Shown piece after piece: positions 33,288-43,648 of a stretch of 64,000 nucleotides of DNA (its first letter is position 1; every line of letters begins with the position of its first letter). Source of the stretch: Magnetococcales bacterium (GTDB lineage: Bacteria; Pseudomonadota; Magnetococcia; Magnetococcales; Magnetaquicoccaceae); NCBI GenBank assembly GCA_015231915.1, contig JADGAR010000012.1:20099-84098 (forward strand), in the 5' to 3' direction. The notes beneath the pieces are model-generated. The model was not told the DNA's origin. It was given only the letters and a program-made list of their open reading frames with translations, and ran no database searches. Made by a program: the position numbers and the translations under genes.

Positions 33288-34974
33288 ATGTTCAAGAACA
33301 TGAAACTCGCAACCCATCTGACACTGTTCCTCATGGTCGTCGAGGCCGGGGCACTGCTGGGCGGGGGCAGCGCCTTGCGCGTGGTCCAGCGTCTGGAAAA
33401 CAGAATCACCACCCTGGATGCTCGGGATTTTCCCTTGAATCTGGCGGTTGCGGACGCCGCCCGCCAGCAGATGGATCAGGTGCTGCGCTTGAGTGAGGTG
33501 CTTTTGTATGCCCAGGTGGACGACCGGCAGAACTTCGAGATCGCCAACGACGGCTTCATTCATGCCGGCAAGCGGCTCGCCAATGTCCTGATCGAGGCAC
33601 GCCACATCACCCAGAAGGCACTGGATACCCCCGGCTCGGACGAAGAACGCAACCACCTGGAACGCATCAAGGGGGTGATGGGAGAGTTGGAGAAAATCCA
33701 TGGCGGCTATGAGCACCTTGCCGGCATCATCATTCGCGGACAGTTCAAATACCGTTTTCTGACCAAGGCCGGGCTGATCACCGGAACCGCCACCCAGAGC
33801 CAGGGCGAAGCGGAACGGGAGTATCGCGAGGAGTTGAACAAGACCATCTCCAACCTGGATGACGAAACCAAGCGTATGGAGAATAAACTCAAGGAGGCCT
33901 ATCATCTCACCAAGGAGTTGCTGCGCAACCTGACCGAACAGGCCGGCCAGGAAAAAAAGATGGCATGGATCCTCTTTCTGCTCTGTGGGGGGGGGGGCTT
34001 TGGTGGCCGGAGTGGCCTTGCTCCTGGTCGTGAACCGCATCCATGGCATCCGATTCCGGGAGTTGCAAAACGCCATTCGTCAGCGGGCGCTGCCCTTCGG
34101 AGAGAAGGCGGAATCCCTGCGCAAGACCGCGCAACGCCTGGATCACTCCTTGAGCCATCAGGCGGAATCCAGTCAGCAACTGGCCGAAACCATGCAACAT
34201 GCGCACAACGGTCTGACCACCATGGAGGAACTGGCCGCCACAACGGTCAGGAGTGCCGCAGAGATCCGAACGGCGATGGAGGGGAACGCTCAAGGGTTGA
34301 CGGACGCGGATCGTGTGCTGCGGGAGTTCGGCGAGGCCGCGCGCCGTTCCATGGCGGATGGAGAACGCATCGACAAGAGTGTGGCGCAACTGGGCGGGTA
34401 CGTCATGCGGCTGAACCTGCTGGCCACCAGCGCCAGCGTGGAGGCCACCCGCACCGAGGGCAAGCGCGGGTTTGCCATCTTCACCGACGAGATCAAGGAG
34501 ATCGCCCAAAAGGCGCAGGGATTGGTCGATGAGATCGGAGAACGCTCCTCTGGTTTGCTCAAGGATCTGCTGGCGAGCCGGACCGCCATGGAGCAGGCCG
34601 GGGGGACCCTGCGGGACATCGCCGCCGTTGCGACCCGTTTGCAAGGGGTCGCCGGGGAAAAGCGGGATGCCTCGCGGCAACTGGGTGTTCTGGTGGAGTC
34701 GGTGCGTTCCGACGCGAGCGGATTGCACGAACTGTTTGCCGCCTACTCCCGACTGCTGCTCGACAACGCGGGAGCCTGTCGTCAATTCCGGGAACAAACC
34801 GAGGCCATCGAGACGCTCCTCCAGGAAATCGGCGCCCTGATGGAGGATCGCCGGACGCAGCAGGAGCGCAGGAGCAGACCCGTGGAACCCTCTCTGCCCG
34901 CACCCCGCGCCCCATTCACCGGAGGGGACCTCAAGGTGGAGGGTGGCGTCCTGAAACTGGAAAGGAAAGGATGA
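33288..34974 (+). CDS. Chemoreceptor-like (MCP) protein, frame broken at an 11-G tract
   Basis: The reading frame from ATG 33288 gives a first membrane helix (HLTLFLMVVEAGALLGGGSAL), a helical periplasmic domain and the start of a second membrane helix (KKMAWILFLLC), then shifts at G11 (33987-33997). The frame that begins at 33985 continues as ALVAGVALLLVVNRI, a linker and a degenerate MCP signalling hairpin (RLNLLATSASVEATRTEGKR, FAIFTDEIKEIAQKA). With ten Gs, one 561-residue protein results; as given, the first frame ends at 34532 as noise. Either a sequencing error or a phase-variable gene. It lies between the channel fusion and the 2Fe-2S protein. Confidence 0.75.
33987..33997 (+). repeat. 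Homopolymer tract of 11 G inside the chemoreceptor-like gene
   Basis: Eleven consecutive G between TGT and CTTT, within the codons of the second membrane helix. Loss of one G restores the frame; gain of two would as well. Confidence 0.95.
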
Positions 34975-35267
34975 TGGAGCACAAGCCGGTCACGGTGGTT
35001 GCGTGCATCAAGGAGCGCGTTGCAGGGTCTTCCTGTGCCGAACGGGGAGGGGTGGCCCTGGCGGATGCCGTGGAGCAGGAACTGGCGCGCCAGGGCCTGC
35101 CGATCGGCGTCAAGCGGATCCTCTGTCTGGGGCAGTGCGAACAGGGTCCGAACCTGCGCATTGCGCCCGGAGGGGCCTTTTTCCATCGGATGACCATGGA
35201 TCGGCTCGGCGAGGTGGTGGAAGCGGCGCGAGCGGCGTATGAAACCGCCCGGGATCAGGCGCCCTGA
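34971..35267 (+). CDS. Thioredoxin-like [2Fe-2S] ferredoxin-domain protein
   Basis: A 98-residue protein with cysteines spaced as in the thioredoxin-like 2Fe-2S group: VACIKERVAGSSCAERGG and ILCLGQCEQGPNLRI, followed by a helix. It would carry one 2Fe-2S cluster and act in electron transfer or sensing. The ATG overlaps the stop of the chemoreceptor-like gene (ATGATGG with TGA inside), so it is translated together with it. The 3' end overlaps the convergent hypothetical gene by 13 bases. Confidence 0.75.
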   Translation: MMEHKPVTVVACIKERVAGSSCAERGGVALADAVEQELARQGLPIGVKRILCLGQCEQGPNLRIAPGGAFFHRMTMDRLGEVVEAARAAYETARDQAP

Positions 35268-35731
35268 AGAGCGGACAGCAGCCCGTTCCAGCGATCGGTC
35301 TCGAAGCGTGTCGGTTCCGGGGCCGGGTCGATGTGCAGGCGGGTGCGGAACGGCTCGTCCCCGTCAGCCTCCCAGTCGATGGTGTAGCCGTTGCCTTCGA
35401 TCAGTCGAAACAGTTCCAACAGGGCGACCAGCATGGCCCGTTTCATGGTTGGGGCCTCCCGGTCATAGATCGTCCGCAGCCACTCGTCGGCCTCGCCGTC
35501 GGCCAGCTTTTGCCACAGCCAGGTGACCGGGGCGTCGTAGATGGTCCCCTCCCATTGGTTTTCGTAGGCGGTGGGGTCCTGGCACTCTTCCTCGGGTTTG
35601 CCGATGATCAGCAGAATTTCCGCCTCCTCTTCCCCGGTCAGCAGATGGACCTCGCCAAAGGCAAAGGGATTTTCATTTTTGTGGGTCTGAAACCACTTGC
35701 CGATTGCGCGGCACAAAGCTTCGGTTTGCAT
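35255..35731 (-). CDS. Hypothetical protein, 158 aa
   Basis: An acidic soluble protein (MQTEALCRAIGKWFQTHKNE...) with GAGG before the ATG. It has mixed alpha/beta character, with EAEILLIIGKPEEECQD and WLWQKLADGEADEWL, but no motif I can assign. It lies downstream of the NUDIX gene on the same strand with a 16-base gap, so it is probably co-transcribed with it. Confidence 0.55.
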   Translation of the reverse strand: MQTEALCRAIGKWFQTHKNENPFAFGEVHLLTGEEEAEILLIIGKPEEECQDPTAYENQWEGTIYDAPVTWLWQKLADGEADEWLRTIYDREAPTMKRAMLVALLELFRLIEGNGYTIDWEADGDEPFRTRLHIDPAPEPTRFETDRWNGLLSALQGA

Positions 35732-35747
35732 TTGGCACGACCTCGTT

Positions 35748-36398
35748 TCATCGGAGCAGATGATAATAGCGCTGCATGAAGATGCGAGCGCCGTCGGCGT
35801 AATTCCAGGGATTGGTCATCAAGTCGGCCAGCAGATCCTGTCGGTTGACGAGGCGGTGATCCCTGGCCTCCTGGTCCACGAATCGCATGGGGCCATCGTA
35901 GACCCCGGCATAGACGGCAACATTGTGACGTTTCAACCAGGGTTCTCCGCCGCGCACCCGGCTGATGGCCCCCTGCCAGGGGTCGTAGTCGATCATGCGT
36001 ATCACCGCCGCAGTGCTCGTATCGAGGGGGTTTGATTGCAGCAGGCGGTGGTAATGGAGATCGTCGTTGGCGATGACCACCTGTTCCACACCGATCTCTT
36101 CGGCCATTTCCTTGCGGGCATTGGCATCGAAATCCTCGCGGGTGAGATGGGGGTTTTCCGCCACCACATGGCCACCCACTGCCTTGTCCCACATGAAGGG
36201 ATTTTCCGGTTTGTCGCCCCGTTGCACCAGGTGGATTTTTCCGGTACTGGTCAGGAGGATGATGTGGACCACCGGCACGGCCAGGGGGGCATCGCCGTGC
36301 CGCAAGGAGTGGTCGCGGATCTCCCGGAGCAGGGCAACCCGTTCGCCGGTCTTGACGTAATGGCCGTGGCTGTCGGTAGCGTGCAGCAATTCGCTCAT
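35748..36398 (-). CDS. NUDIX hydrolase of the Idi-like group
   Basis: A 216-residue NUDIX-fold protein. The box region is AVGGHVVAENPHLTREDFDA followed by NARKEMAEEIGV, which has the GGH opening and an insertion typical of isopentenyl-diphosphate-isomerase-like NUDIX proteins. PVVHIILLTSTGKIHLVQRG is the first strand pair. REUxEE is replaced by KEMAEE, so catalysis may differ. The substrate is unknown. The ATG is the only good start; it begins a two-gene unit with the hypothetical gene. Confidence 0.72.
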   Translation of the reverse strand: MSELLHATDSHGHYVKTGERVALLREIRDHSLRHGDAPLAVPVVHIILLTSTGKIHLVQRGDKPENPFMWDKAVGGHVVAENPHLTREDFDANARKEMAEEIGVEQVVIANDDLHYHRLLQSNPLDTSTAAVIRMIDYDPWQGAISRVRGGEPWLKRHNVAVYAGVYDGPMRFVDQEARDHRLVNRQDLLADLMTNPWNYADGARIFMQRYYHLLR

Positions 36399-36645
36399 GG
36401 GATTCGTTCGGTGGGCAAGGGGGTCAGATGTTACAGGTTACAGCTAACCGGATTGAGATGCAATGCTTTTTCGCATCCATTCAAACTTTCTTTGGCGTGG
36501 AACAAGGCACTTGTGGACCCGCCATTTCGACTCCCTCTTGGGTAGCAATGGGCTTCTCGTCACACTTTTCCCACGTAAGCGTTGAAATGGAGAATCCGAT
36601 CCGGAAAATGCCAAGGTGTCGTTCGGTCCGATCCGGGCGATTCAC

Positions 36646-37632
36646 TCATATCGCAAAGACCTCATCAACCGAATTGGCAAAGACGAAGTTGTCGCTCCAT
36701 GTCTCGATCAGTGCCAGGTCCGCTGATTTCACCTTCTCGGTCACCCAATCTGGGGTCTGGCCAAATTTGCGGCGCATCTGTTTGAGCAGCATGGAAGCGG
36801 CTTCTTCCTGGCGGCCTTCCTGGCGGCCTTCCTGGCGGCCCTCCTGAAACCACTCCCGTTTTTTTTCTTTTTTCCAAGTTTCAATCCTGGTCTGCAACAT
36901 TGTCGGCACCTCATCCAGTTTGGAAAGTGAAGTTTGTGCGGCTTGAGTGTCCACGCCAAGCGCTGAGAGCGTCATCCAAAGCAGATCCGTGATCGTCTGC
37001 TGAAGTTCCTTGAATTCTGGGTGCTTTGTCATCCAGGCGATCAGTTTTTCCGCCAATTCAGGCAATTCTTCCGGTGTCAGGCAGTGTCCGGTCCGAATCA
37101 ACAAGGCCGTCATGGCATCCATTTGTTCCAGTTCCTCTAACGAAAACCGGCCTTCATCCAGCAGGAAAAATCGTCCATTCGGTTGGAATTTCCACAGGGG
37201 TGAATCATCGGGCAATCCGATCAGTTCATGGAGATGCACAGGAGCAAGCCAGGGAGGATCGCCGCTGTAAATGACCACTGGAAAGACAGGCGGCAATTTC
37301 TCGCGTCGGGAAATGCGTTTTTCATGGAGCAACTGCAACCACAGCAGGCAGATGTACACCACGATCCGGATCACCATCCAACGTTCCGACCGGGACTGGA
37401 ACTCCAGCATGGTGATGAGGTAGATCGGGGCTTTGGAGCGGGTCGGGATCCGCCAGATCAGGTCTCCCTCCCGTCTGCGCAGTCCCCGGACATGGAATTT
37501 GGCGTTGAACCGCTTCATATGGGCGAAATCGAGATCCGCCACCCAGGGTTCCTTCACGAAATGCCGCATCATATCCGCCACCAGCCTGGGGTGGGAATAG
37601 AGTCGGTGGTACAGATCGTCGTGCTTGCTCAT
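36646..37632 (-). CDS. Rpn/YhgA-type recombination-promoting nuclease family protein
   Basis: A 328-residue protein of the PD-(D/E)XK family once called putative transposase YhgA-like. The N-terminus HDDLYHRLYSHPRLVADMMR, GDLIWRIPTR and ITMLEFQSRSERWMVIRIVVY carry the D...ExQ nuclease core. The C-terminus has a QEGRQEGRQEGRQEE repeat encoded by a 12-base tandem repeat, then MLLKQMRRKFGQ, both common in this family. Such proteins have been linked to RecA-independent recombination and phage defence. It stands alone between the NUDIX unit and tRNA-Lys. Confidence 0.82.
   Translation of the reverse strand: MSKHDDLYHRLYSHPRLVADMMRHFVKEPWVADLDFAHMKRFNAKFHVRGLRRREGDLIWRIPTRSKAPIYLITMLEFQSRSERWMVIRIVVYICLLWLQLLHEKRISRREKLPPVFPVVIYSGDPPWLAPVHLHELIGLPDDSPLWKFQPNGRFFLLDEGRFSLEELEQMDAMTALLIRTGHCLTPEELPELAEKLIAWMTKHPEFKELQQTITDLLWMTLSALGVDTQAAQTSLSKLDEVPTMLQTRIETWKKEKKREWFQEGRQEGRQEGRQEEAASMLLKQMRRKFGQTPDWVTEKVKSADLALIETWSDNFVFANSVDEVFAI
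36807..36846. repeat. 12-base tandem repeat in the Rpn-like gene, three copies plus part
   Basis: CCTGGCGGCCTT twice, CCTGGCGGCCCT once and a partial fourth copy, coding for EGRQ units. Unit length is a multiple of three, so copy change keeps frame. Confidence 0.9.
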
Positions 37633-37963
37633 GCCATGGGCACATCCTATCGCAAGTCGGCCTTGTCCAGTCGCTCGATCAGGCAGGGTTTGCAGGCGTG
37701 TTCCTTGCGGGGGGCAGCAAGGCGGGTCAAAAGGCAGGATTGCATTGGATCAGTCTGAGGCCCGGTCATGCTGCAACCTTTTGTGTTGGCGTCAGGAGGA
37801 ACCATTCCCCCCGGCGATTCCATGACATGGTAACCAATCCTGGAAGCGTATTCCAGATGCATCTTCGGGATTGCCATTCCACCCTTCGGGCGGGTTTTTG
37901 GGCTATGTGGGTACCAACACAAGAACGGCCACCTGGAAAGTGGCCGCATCGATTTGATTTTAT
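37633..37963. other. Intergenic region before tRNA-Lys, 331 bases
   Basis: No convincing gene. A minus-strand reading frame could encode a 40-residue peptide (MTGPQTDPMQSCLLTRLAAP...) with a CKPC pair and AAAGG upstream, but support is thin. A near-perfect hairpin at 37879-37893 followed by T5 (plus strand) looks like a terminator without a gene. The tRNA terminator lies at 37917-37946. Confidence 0.4.
37917..37946 (-). terminator. Terminator of tRNA-Lys
   Basis: On the minus strand CGGCCAC-N7-GTGGCCG followed by TTCTTGT, about 18 bases after the tRNA CCA end. Confidence 0.55.
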
Positions 37964-38039
<76 letters not shown>

Positions 38040-38067
38040 GAAGAGGCAAGATCGATGAAACCACGCG

Positions 38068-38096
38068 ATACTATCAAGCTTCCAACCGGCAGTCAA
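38068..38096 (-). promoter_or_regulatory. Promoter of tRNA-Lys
   Basis: Minus-strand TTGACT, 17-base spacer, TAGTAT, followed by a GC-rich discriminator (CGCG) as in stringently controlled promoters. Confidence 0.7.
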
Positions 38097-38156
38097 GAAA
38101 AGATCGCACCAGGACCCAACAAATTGTCCAGGCCGGATTTCTCGCCGCTTCGTTCT

Positions 38157-39308
38157 TCACACCGACCGGCCATGTTGGCGTGAATAAATATTTACATGCG
38201 CCAACAATCCCATCGCAATCATGACCGTCACCATGGAACTGCCCCCGTAACTGATCAGCGGCAACGGTATCCCCACCACGGGCAACAGACCCACCACCAT
38301 CCCGATGTTGACCAGAACCTGAATCGAAAACAACATCGTCACCCCCACCACGATCAACAGGCCGAACCGGTCGTTCGCCATCTCCGTGATCATCATGGCC
38401 CTCACCATGATCAAGGCATACAGCGTCAACAGGGTCACCCCGCCAATGAATCCCCACTCCTCGGCCAACACCGAAAAGATGAAATCCGTATGACGCTCCG
38501 GCAAAAAATTCAACTGGCTTTGACTCCCGGCCATGAACCCCTTGCCGGTCCAGCCCCCGGAGCCTACCGCGATCTTCGATTGGATGATGTGATACCCGGC
38601 ACCCAATGGATCCTGATCGGGCGCAAACAAGGTGATGATCCGTTTTTTCTGATAGCCATGCATGCTGTTCCAGATCACCGGCAAGGAGGCCCCTACCATC
38701 CCCATGAGTACAAACAAGATCCTCCACGACAATCCCGCCACCACGATCATCGAGATGCCCACCCCCCCGATCAGCACCGCCGTGCCCAGATCCGGCTGCT
38801 TCACGATCAATCCCATGGGCGTCAGGGTCATCACGAACGGCAGCAGAAAATCCCGCCATGTCAGCACATGTCCCACGGAACGATCATGAAAATACCTGGC
38901 CAGTGCCAGAATCAAGGCCACCTTCATCAACTCCGAGGTCTGCAACCGCAAGAATCCCATTTCCAGCCAACGCCGCGCCCCCATCCCGACACTGCCCATG
39001 ATCATGGTGGCAATCAACAATAATAAACTAAATATATAGAATAAATAGGCAAAACGTCGATAAAATTTCTCATCAGCCACCAGGGCGACCGTGCCCAGAA
39101 TCCCCATCCCGAAAATGAATTGCGCCACTTGTCGCCAAAACAACCACATATTCTCCCGTCCCCCCACGGCGGAAAACAGGATGACGAACCCCACCATCGA
39201 GGTCACGGACAACAGGACGATCAGGCTCCAGGGAAAACGCCGCATGCGTTCCGACCAGCTCAAGGCCGTTCTGCCCAATGCCAACAAGGTCTGCCCCGTT
39301 TCGATCAT
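38157..39308 (-). CDS. rodA: Rod-shape-determining SEDS protein RodA
   Basis: A 383-residue polytopic SEDS-family glycosyltransferase that polymerises peptidoglycan strands with PBP2 in the elongasome. Typical features are GMGILGTVALVADEKFYRR, GARRWLEMGFLRLQTSELMK, VKQPDLGTAVLIGGVGIS, GSGGWTGKGFMAGSQSQLNFLPERHTDFIF (split) and the C-terminal PLPLISYGGSSMVTVM. Full length. The ATG overlaps the PBP2 stop by four bases, and it is the last gene of the mre-mrd operon. Confidence 0.95.
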   Translation of the reverse strand: MIETGQTLLALGRTALSWSERMRRFPWSLIVLLSVTSMVGFVILFSAVGGRENMWLFWRQVAQFIFGMGILGTVALVADEKFYRRFAYLFYIFSLLLLIATMIMGSVGMGARRWLEMGFLRLQTSELMKVALILALARYFHDRSVGHVLTWRDFLLPFVMTLTPMGLIVKQPDLGTAVLIGGVGISMIVVAGLSWRILFVLMGMVGASLPVIWNSMHGYQKKRIITLFAPDQDPLGAGYHIIQSKIAVGSGGWTGKGFMAGSQSQLNFLPERHTDFIFSVLAEEWGFIGGVTLLTLYALIMVRAMMITEMANDRFGLLIVVGVTMLFSIQVLVNIGMVVGLLPVVGIPLPLISYGGSSMVTVMIAMGLLAHVNIYSRQHGRSV

Positions 39309-41122
39309 TCCGGCACCCCGTACTTGGCGAAATAACGATCCAGTACCCGCTTGGCCACCGGAGCGGCTGCGGAACCGCCATGCCCGCCATGCTCCACGAT
39401 CACGGCCATGGCGATCTTCGGTCGATCCGCCGGGGCATAACAGACGAACAATGCATGATCCTGCAACTTCTCGCCGGTCTGCTTGATGAGTTGACCGCTC
39501 TTTTCCCGCTTGTGCTTCACCACCTGTGAGGTTCCGGTCTTGCCGGCGGCATGGATGCCACCCTCCGGACGCGCCTTGGCCCCGGTTCCGGTGCGATCAT
39601 GCACCACGGCCTCCAGACTTTGGCGCAGAATCTCCATGTGAGAGGACGATACCGCCAGCCGCGACAGGATCTCCGGTTGCTGCCCAGGGTGCAAACGCAG
39701 CAGGGAGGGACGATACACCACCCCGCCGTTGGCCACCGAGGCCACCATGTTGGCCAACTGCAGCGGCGTGGTCAGCACATACCCCTGTCCAATTCCCGTG
39801 ATCAGGGTCTCGCCTGGATACCATGCGGCCTTGAATCGTTTGCGTTTCCAGGTGCGTGACGGAATCAGACCTGCACGTTCCCCATCCAGTTCCACGCGGG
39901 TGAGATCCCCAAGGCCCATCTTGTGCGCCTGTCGTTCGATGGCATCGACCCCCAACCGTTCCGCCAGTTTGTAAAAATAGACATCGCACGACTGCGTGAT
40001 GGCCTGCATCAACCCCACGCTCCCGTGACCGCCACGACGCCAGCAGTAGAATTTCTGTTCCTCCTTGACCAACACCCCGCCGCAGAAAACATGTTCCCGC
40101 GGGTCGATCTTGCCCATGCTCAGGCCTGCCAGCGCCACCACGATCTTGAAGGTGGAACCCGGCGGATACTGCCCCTGAATCGCCTTGTTGATCATCGGAC
40201 GGCTGGGATCGTTGATCAGGGAACGCCATTGGGCATGATTGAACCCGCGAATGAACTGGTTGGGATCGTAAACGGGGTAGCTCACCATGGCCAGCACCTC
40301 GCCATTGTTGGGATCCAACGCCACCACGGAACCGGCGGCATTGCCGAGCGCAGCTTGCGCCTCCAACTGAAGATCCACATCCAGCGACAAATGCAAATCG
40401 GCGCCTTGTTGCGGCGAGGTGCGGTGCAACTCCCGGACGTGTCGTCCCACCGCGTTGACCTCCATTTCCACCACCCCTTCGCGGCCACGCAATTGTTCCT
40501 CGAAATGCTGTTCCACGCCGCTTTTGCCTACCAGATCGCCTGGACGAAACGTCACACTGGCAAATCGTTGGCGATCCCGGTCACTCGGCTCGCCCAGATA
40601 TCCCAATATGTGACATGCCAAGGAATTCAAAGGATAATATCGGATCGACTGGTTTTGCAGGTCCACCCCGGGAAATTCGTGGATGCGCACCGAGATGTTG
40701 CTGACCTCCTCCCAGGTCAGGTGGGATTTCAATCGCAGCGGCAGGAAGGATCTTTGCCGACGGGCTTGCTGCAGAATGAACTTCACCTCTTCGTCGGAAA
40801 ACTCGATGAAGCGACGCAGTCGCCGCAAAAGAAAACGCAAGGTCCCGCCCGCCAGTTCCGGAATCACCACCATTTCGAAATCGGGATTGTTTTCCACCAG
40901 AATGCGGCGATCCCGGTCGAAGATGCGTCCCCGGGGCGCGGCCATCGGTTTCAGGCTGATGCGGTTGTCTTCGGCCAGGGTGCGGTATTCCCCGCCGCGC
41001 AACACCTGCAAATGGAACAGGCGTCCGCCCAGGGTCGCCATGGCCGCACCGAGAAAACCACCCACCAGAAGAATCCGGCGGCGCGCATCGCCGCGAAACT
41101 GCTCACGGTCATCATCGAGCAT
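39305..41122 (-). CDS. mrdA: Penicillin-binding protein 2 (MrdA)
   Basis: A 605-residue class B PBP, the transpeptidase of lateral wall synthesis. An N-terminal membrane anchor (ILLVGGFLGAAMATLGG), a dimerisation domain (APRGRIFDRDRRILVENN) and the transpeptidase domain with PPGSTFKIV (active Ser, about residue 320), SCD at the SxN position and AAGKTGTSQ (KTG box) near 525. The SCD variant is usual for PBP2. ATG 41122 has GGAGGA upstream and overlaps mreD by 11 bases; the longer ORF runs into mreD. Confidence 0.94.
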   Translation of the reverse strand: MLDDDREQFRGDARRRILLVGGFLGAAMATLGGRLFHLQVLRGGEYRTLAEDNRISLKPMAAPRGRIFDRDRRILVENNPDFEMVVIPELAGGTLRFLLRRLRRFIEFSDEEVKFILQQARRQRSFLPLRLKSHLTWEEVSNISVRIHEFPGVDLQNQSIRYYPLNSLACHILGYLGEPSDRDRQRFASVTFRPGDLVGKSGVEQHFEEQLRGREGVVEMEVNAVGRHVRELHRTSPQQGADLHLSLDVDLQLEAQAALGNAAGSVVALDPNNGEVLAMVSYPVYDPNQFIRGFNHAQWRSLINDPSRPMINKAIQGQYPPGSTFKIVVALAGLSMGKIDPREHVFCGGVLVKEEQKFYCWRRGGHGSVGLMQAITQSCDVYFYKLAERLGVDAIERQAHKMGLGDLTRVELDGERAGLIPSRTWKRKRFKAAWYPGETLITGIGQGYVLTTPLQLANMVASVANGGVVYRPSLLRLHPGQQPEILSRLAVSSSHMEILRQSLEAVVHDRTGTGAKARPEGGIHAAGKTGTSQVVKHKREKSGQLIKQTGEKLQDHALFVCYAPADRPKIAMAVIVEHGGHGGSAAAPVAKRVLDRYFAKYGVPE

Positions 41123-41615
41123 GGGGTTCCTCCAACCAGGTCCGGTGGACCATGACCAACAGATGAATGACCAGTGGGGCAAGCAACATGGTGGCCACGG
41201 GTCGTCCGGCCAACAGCATCCATCGCGCCGCCCCCCCCATCCACGGCAAGGTCACCAGCAACTGAATTCCCTCGACGAAGCAGGTCAGGAAGAGCAGCAC
41301 GAACAGCACATAATAGAAATCCATCGAGCGCAGCACGCGGGCATACAGCCCGACGACCAGTACCAGCACGATATGAGAGATGGCATGAACCCCCAGGCGC
41401 GTCCCCGAAAGCATATCCACCAGAATTCCGGCCAGGAAGGCCAGTTTCGCGCCGCAAAGGTCGCCCCGGTACAGTCGCCAGTAGAACAGGGTGATCAATA
41501 CCAGATCCGGTCGGAATACCGCCCATGCGGGCACTGGAATCGCCAATTCCTGGATTATCGCCGCCATGCACAGGGTCAAGGCTGGCAACCACGGAATCAG
41601 CCAGGAGACGATCAT
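41112..41615 (-). CDS. mreD: Rod-shape-determining protein MreD
   Basis: A 167-residue inner-membrane protein with five or six hydrophobic segments (WLIPWLPALTLCMAAIIQE, DLVLITLFYWRLYRG, KLAFLAGILVDMLSGTRLG, ISHIVLVLVVGLY), the usual MreD length. The LVDMLSG...G motif is typical of the family. It links MreBC to the wall enzymes. The start is ATG 41615; the ORF track extension overlaps mreC and is not needed. Confidence 0.9.
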   Translation of the reverse strand: MIVSWLIPWLPALTLCMAAIIQELAIPVPAWAVFRPDLVLITLFYWRLYRGDLCGAKLAFLAGILVDMLSGTRLGVHAISHIVLVLVVGLYARVLRSMDFYYVLFVLLFLTCFVEGIQLLVTLPWMGGAARWMLLAGRPVATMLLAPLVIHLLVMVHRTWLEEPHAR

Positions 41616-41631
41616 GGCATGGGAAAACGTC

Positions 41632-42486
41632 TCATTTCGCTGCCTGCCCGGCGGGGAGCGCCTGGGGCAGCAACAGATGCGCCTCTTCGATCCGGTCGAA
41701 ATCCACCATGGGCTGGGCCACGGCCCGCTTGAACAGGCCATCCTCGCCCGCCTCCAGGGAGACCACCCGTCCCACCAGCAATCCCTTGGGGAAGATGCCG
41801 CCGGTTCCGGAGGTGATCACCGCGTCTCCGATTTCGATATCCGCGTCCTTGGGCAGATATTCCAGGTTCAGCAGGGGGGAGTTTTGACCGGCGGAGATGG
41901 CCCGCACCCGGGAGCGTTGAATCAGCACCGGTATGCGGGAGTTGAGATCCAGCATGGACAACACCAGCGCGGCAGAGCCGGAGGCGCGCACCACCCGGCC
42001 CACCAGTCCGTTGGGCACGGTCATTGGGGCATTGACGATCACCCCGTCCTGGCGACCGGCATTCACGATGAACGAACGGGCGAACGCCGACGAGGAGTCC
42101 CCGACCACCCGCACGGCCAAGGCGCGGTAGCCGGGTTCCGGCTGCATTTTCAGGAGTGACTTGAGGCGTTGATTTTCTCGTTCCAGTTCCTCCAGGCGGG
42201 TGCCCAGGGGACGCAGTTGTTCGAGTTCCGCCTTGTACATGCGGTTTTCCCGATCCAGTCGCATCAGTTCCTGAAATCGCAGTTGCAGCCGATCGACGAC
42301 CGCGACGGGTCGCAGCAGCAGGGATTGTGCTTCGGCAGTGACCTGCAGGAGGTTCTCCTGGACCAGATTGCGGTCCTGGTTGAAGTGGCCACCCGCCATC
42401 ACCAGCAGAAACAAAGCAGCCATCAGGGTCAGAAAGACCGAGATGGCATTGCGATATTCGCGCAACAAGACCAGAAGAGCGGTCAT
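41632..42486 (-). CDS. mreC: Rod-shape-determining protein MreC
   Basis: A 284-residue bitopic protein: one membrane helix (FLTLMAALFLLVMAGGHF), a coiled coil (LMRLDRENRMYKAELEQL) and the periplasmic double beta-barrel with VNAGRQDGVIVNAPMTVPNG and DAVITSGTGGIFPKGLLVGR. It forms the scaffold that activates PBP2-RodA. It is the second gene of the operon, 23 bases after mreB. Confidence 0.94.
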   Translation of the reverse strand: MTALLVLLREYRNAISVFLTLMAALFLLVMAGGHFNQDRNLVQENLLQVTAEAQSLLLRPVAVVDRLQLRFQELMRLDRENRMYKAELEQLRPLGTRLEELERENQRLKSLLKMQPEPGYRALAVRVVGDSSSAFARSFIVNAGRQDGVIVNAPMTVPNGLVGRVVRASGSAALVLSMLDLNSRIPVLIQRSRVRAISAGQNSPLLNLEYLPKDADIEIGDAVITSGTGGIFPKGLLVGRVVSLEAGEDGLFKRAVAQPMVDFDRIEEAHLLLPQALPAGQAAK

Positions 42487-42509
42487 GCCTTGAACCGTTC
42501 AAAGTTGGG

Positions 42510-43550
<1,041 letters not shown>

Positions 43551-43648
43551 CTACCCATCCATTTGTTCACGATATGCGAAAAACCAGGCACACTCGCCAC
43601 CCTGATCCTTTGACCAACCAACCGAACTCACAGGCAGATGCTGAAAAC

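Noticed and set aside
36807-36846. Repeat considered as a CRISPR fragment
   Set aside because: The 12-base units are directly adjacent with no spacers and lie within a coding frame. No CRISPR array is present in the window.
37879-37899. Hairpin with T5 on the plus strand
   Set aside because: It looks like a terminator but no plus-strand gene precedes it; kept only as a note in the spacer entry.
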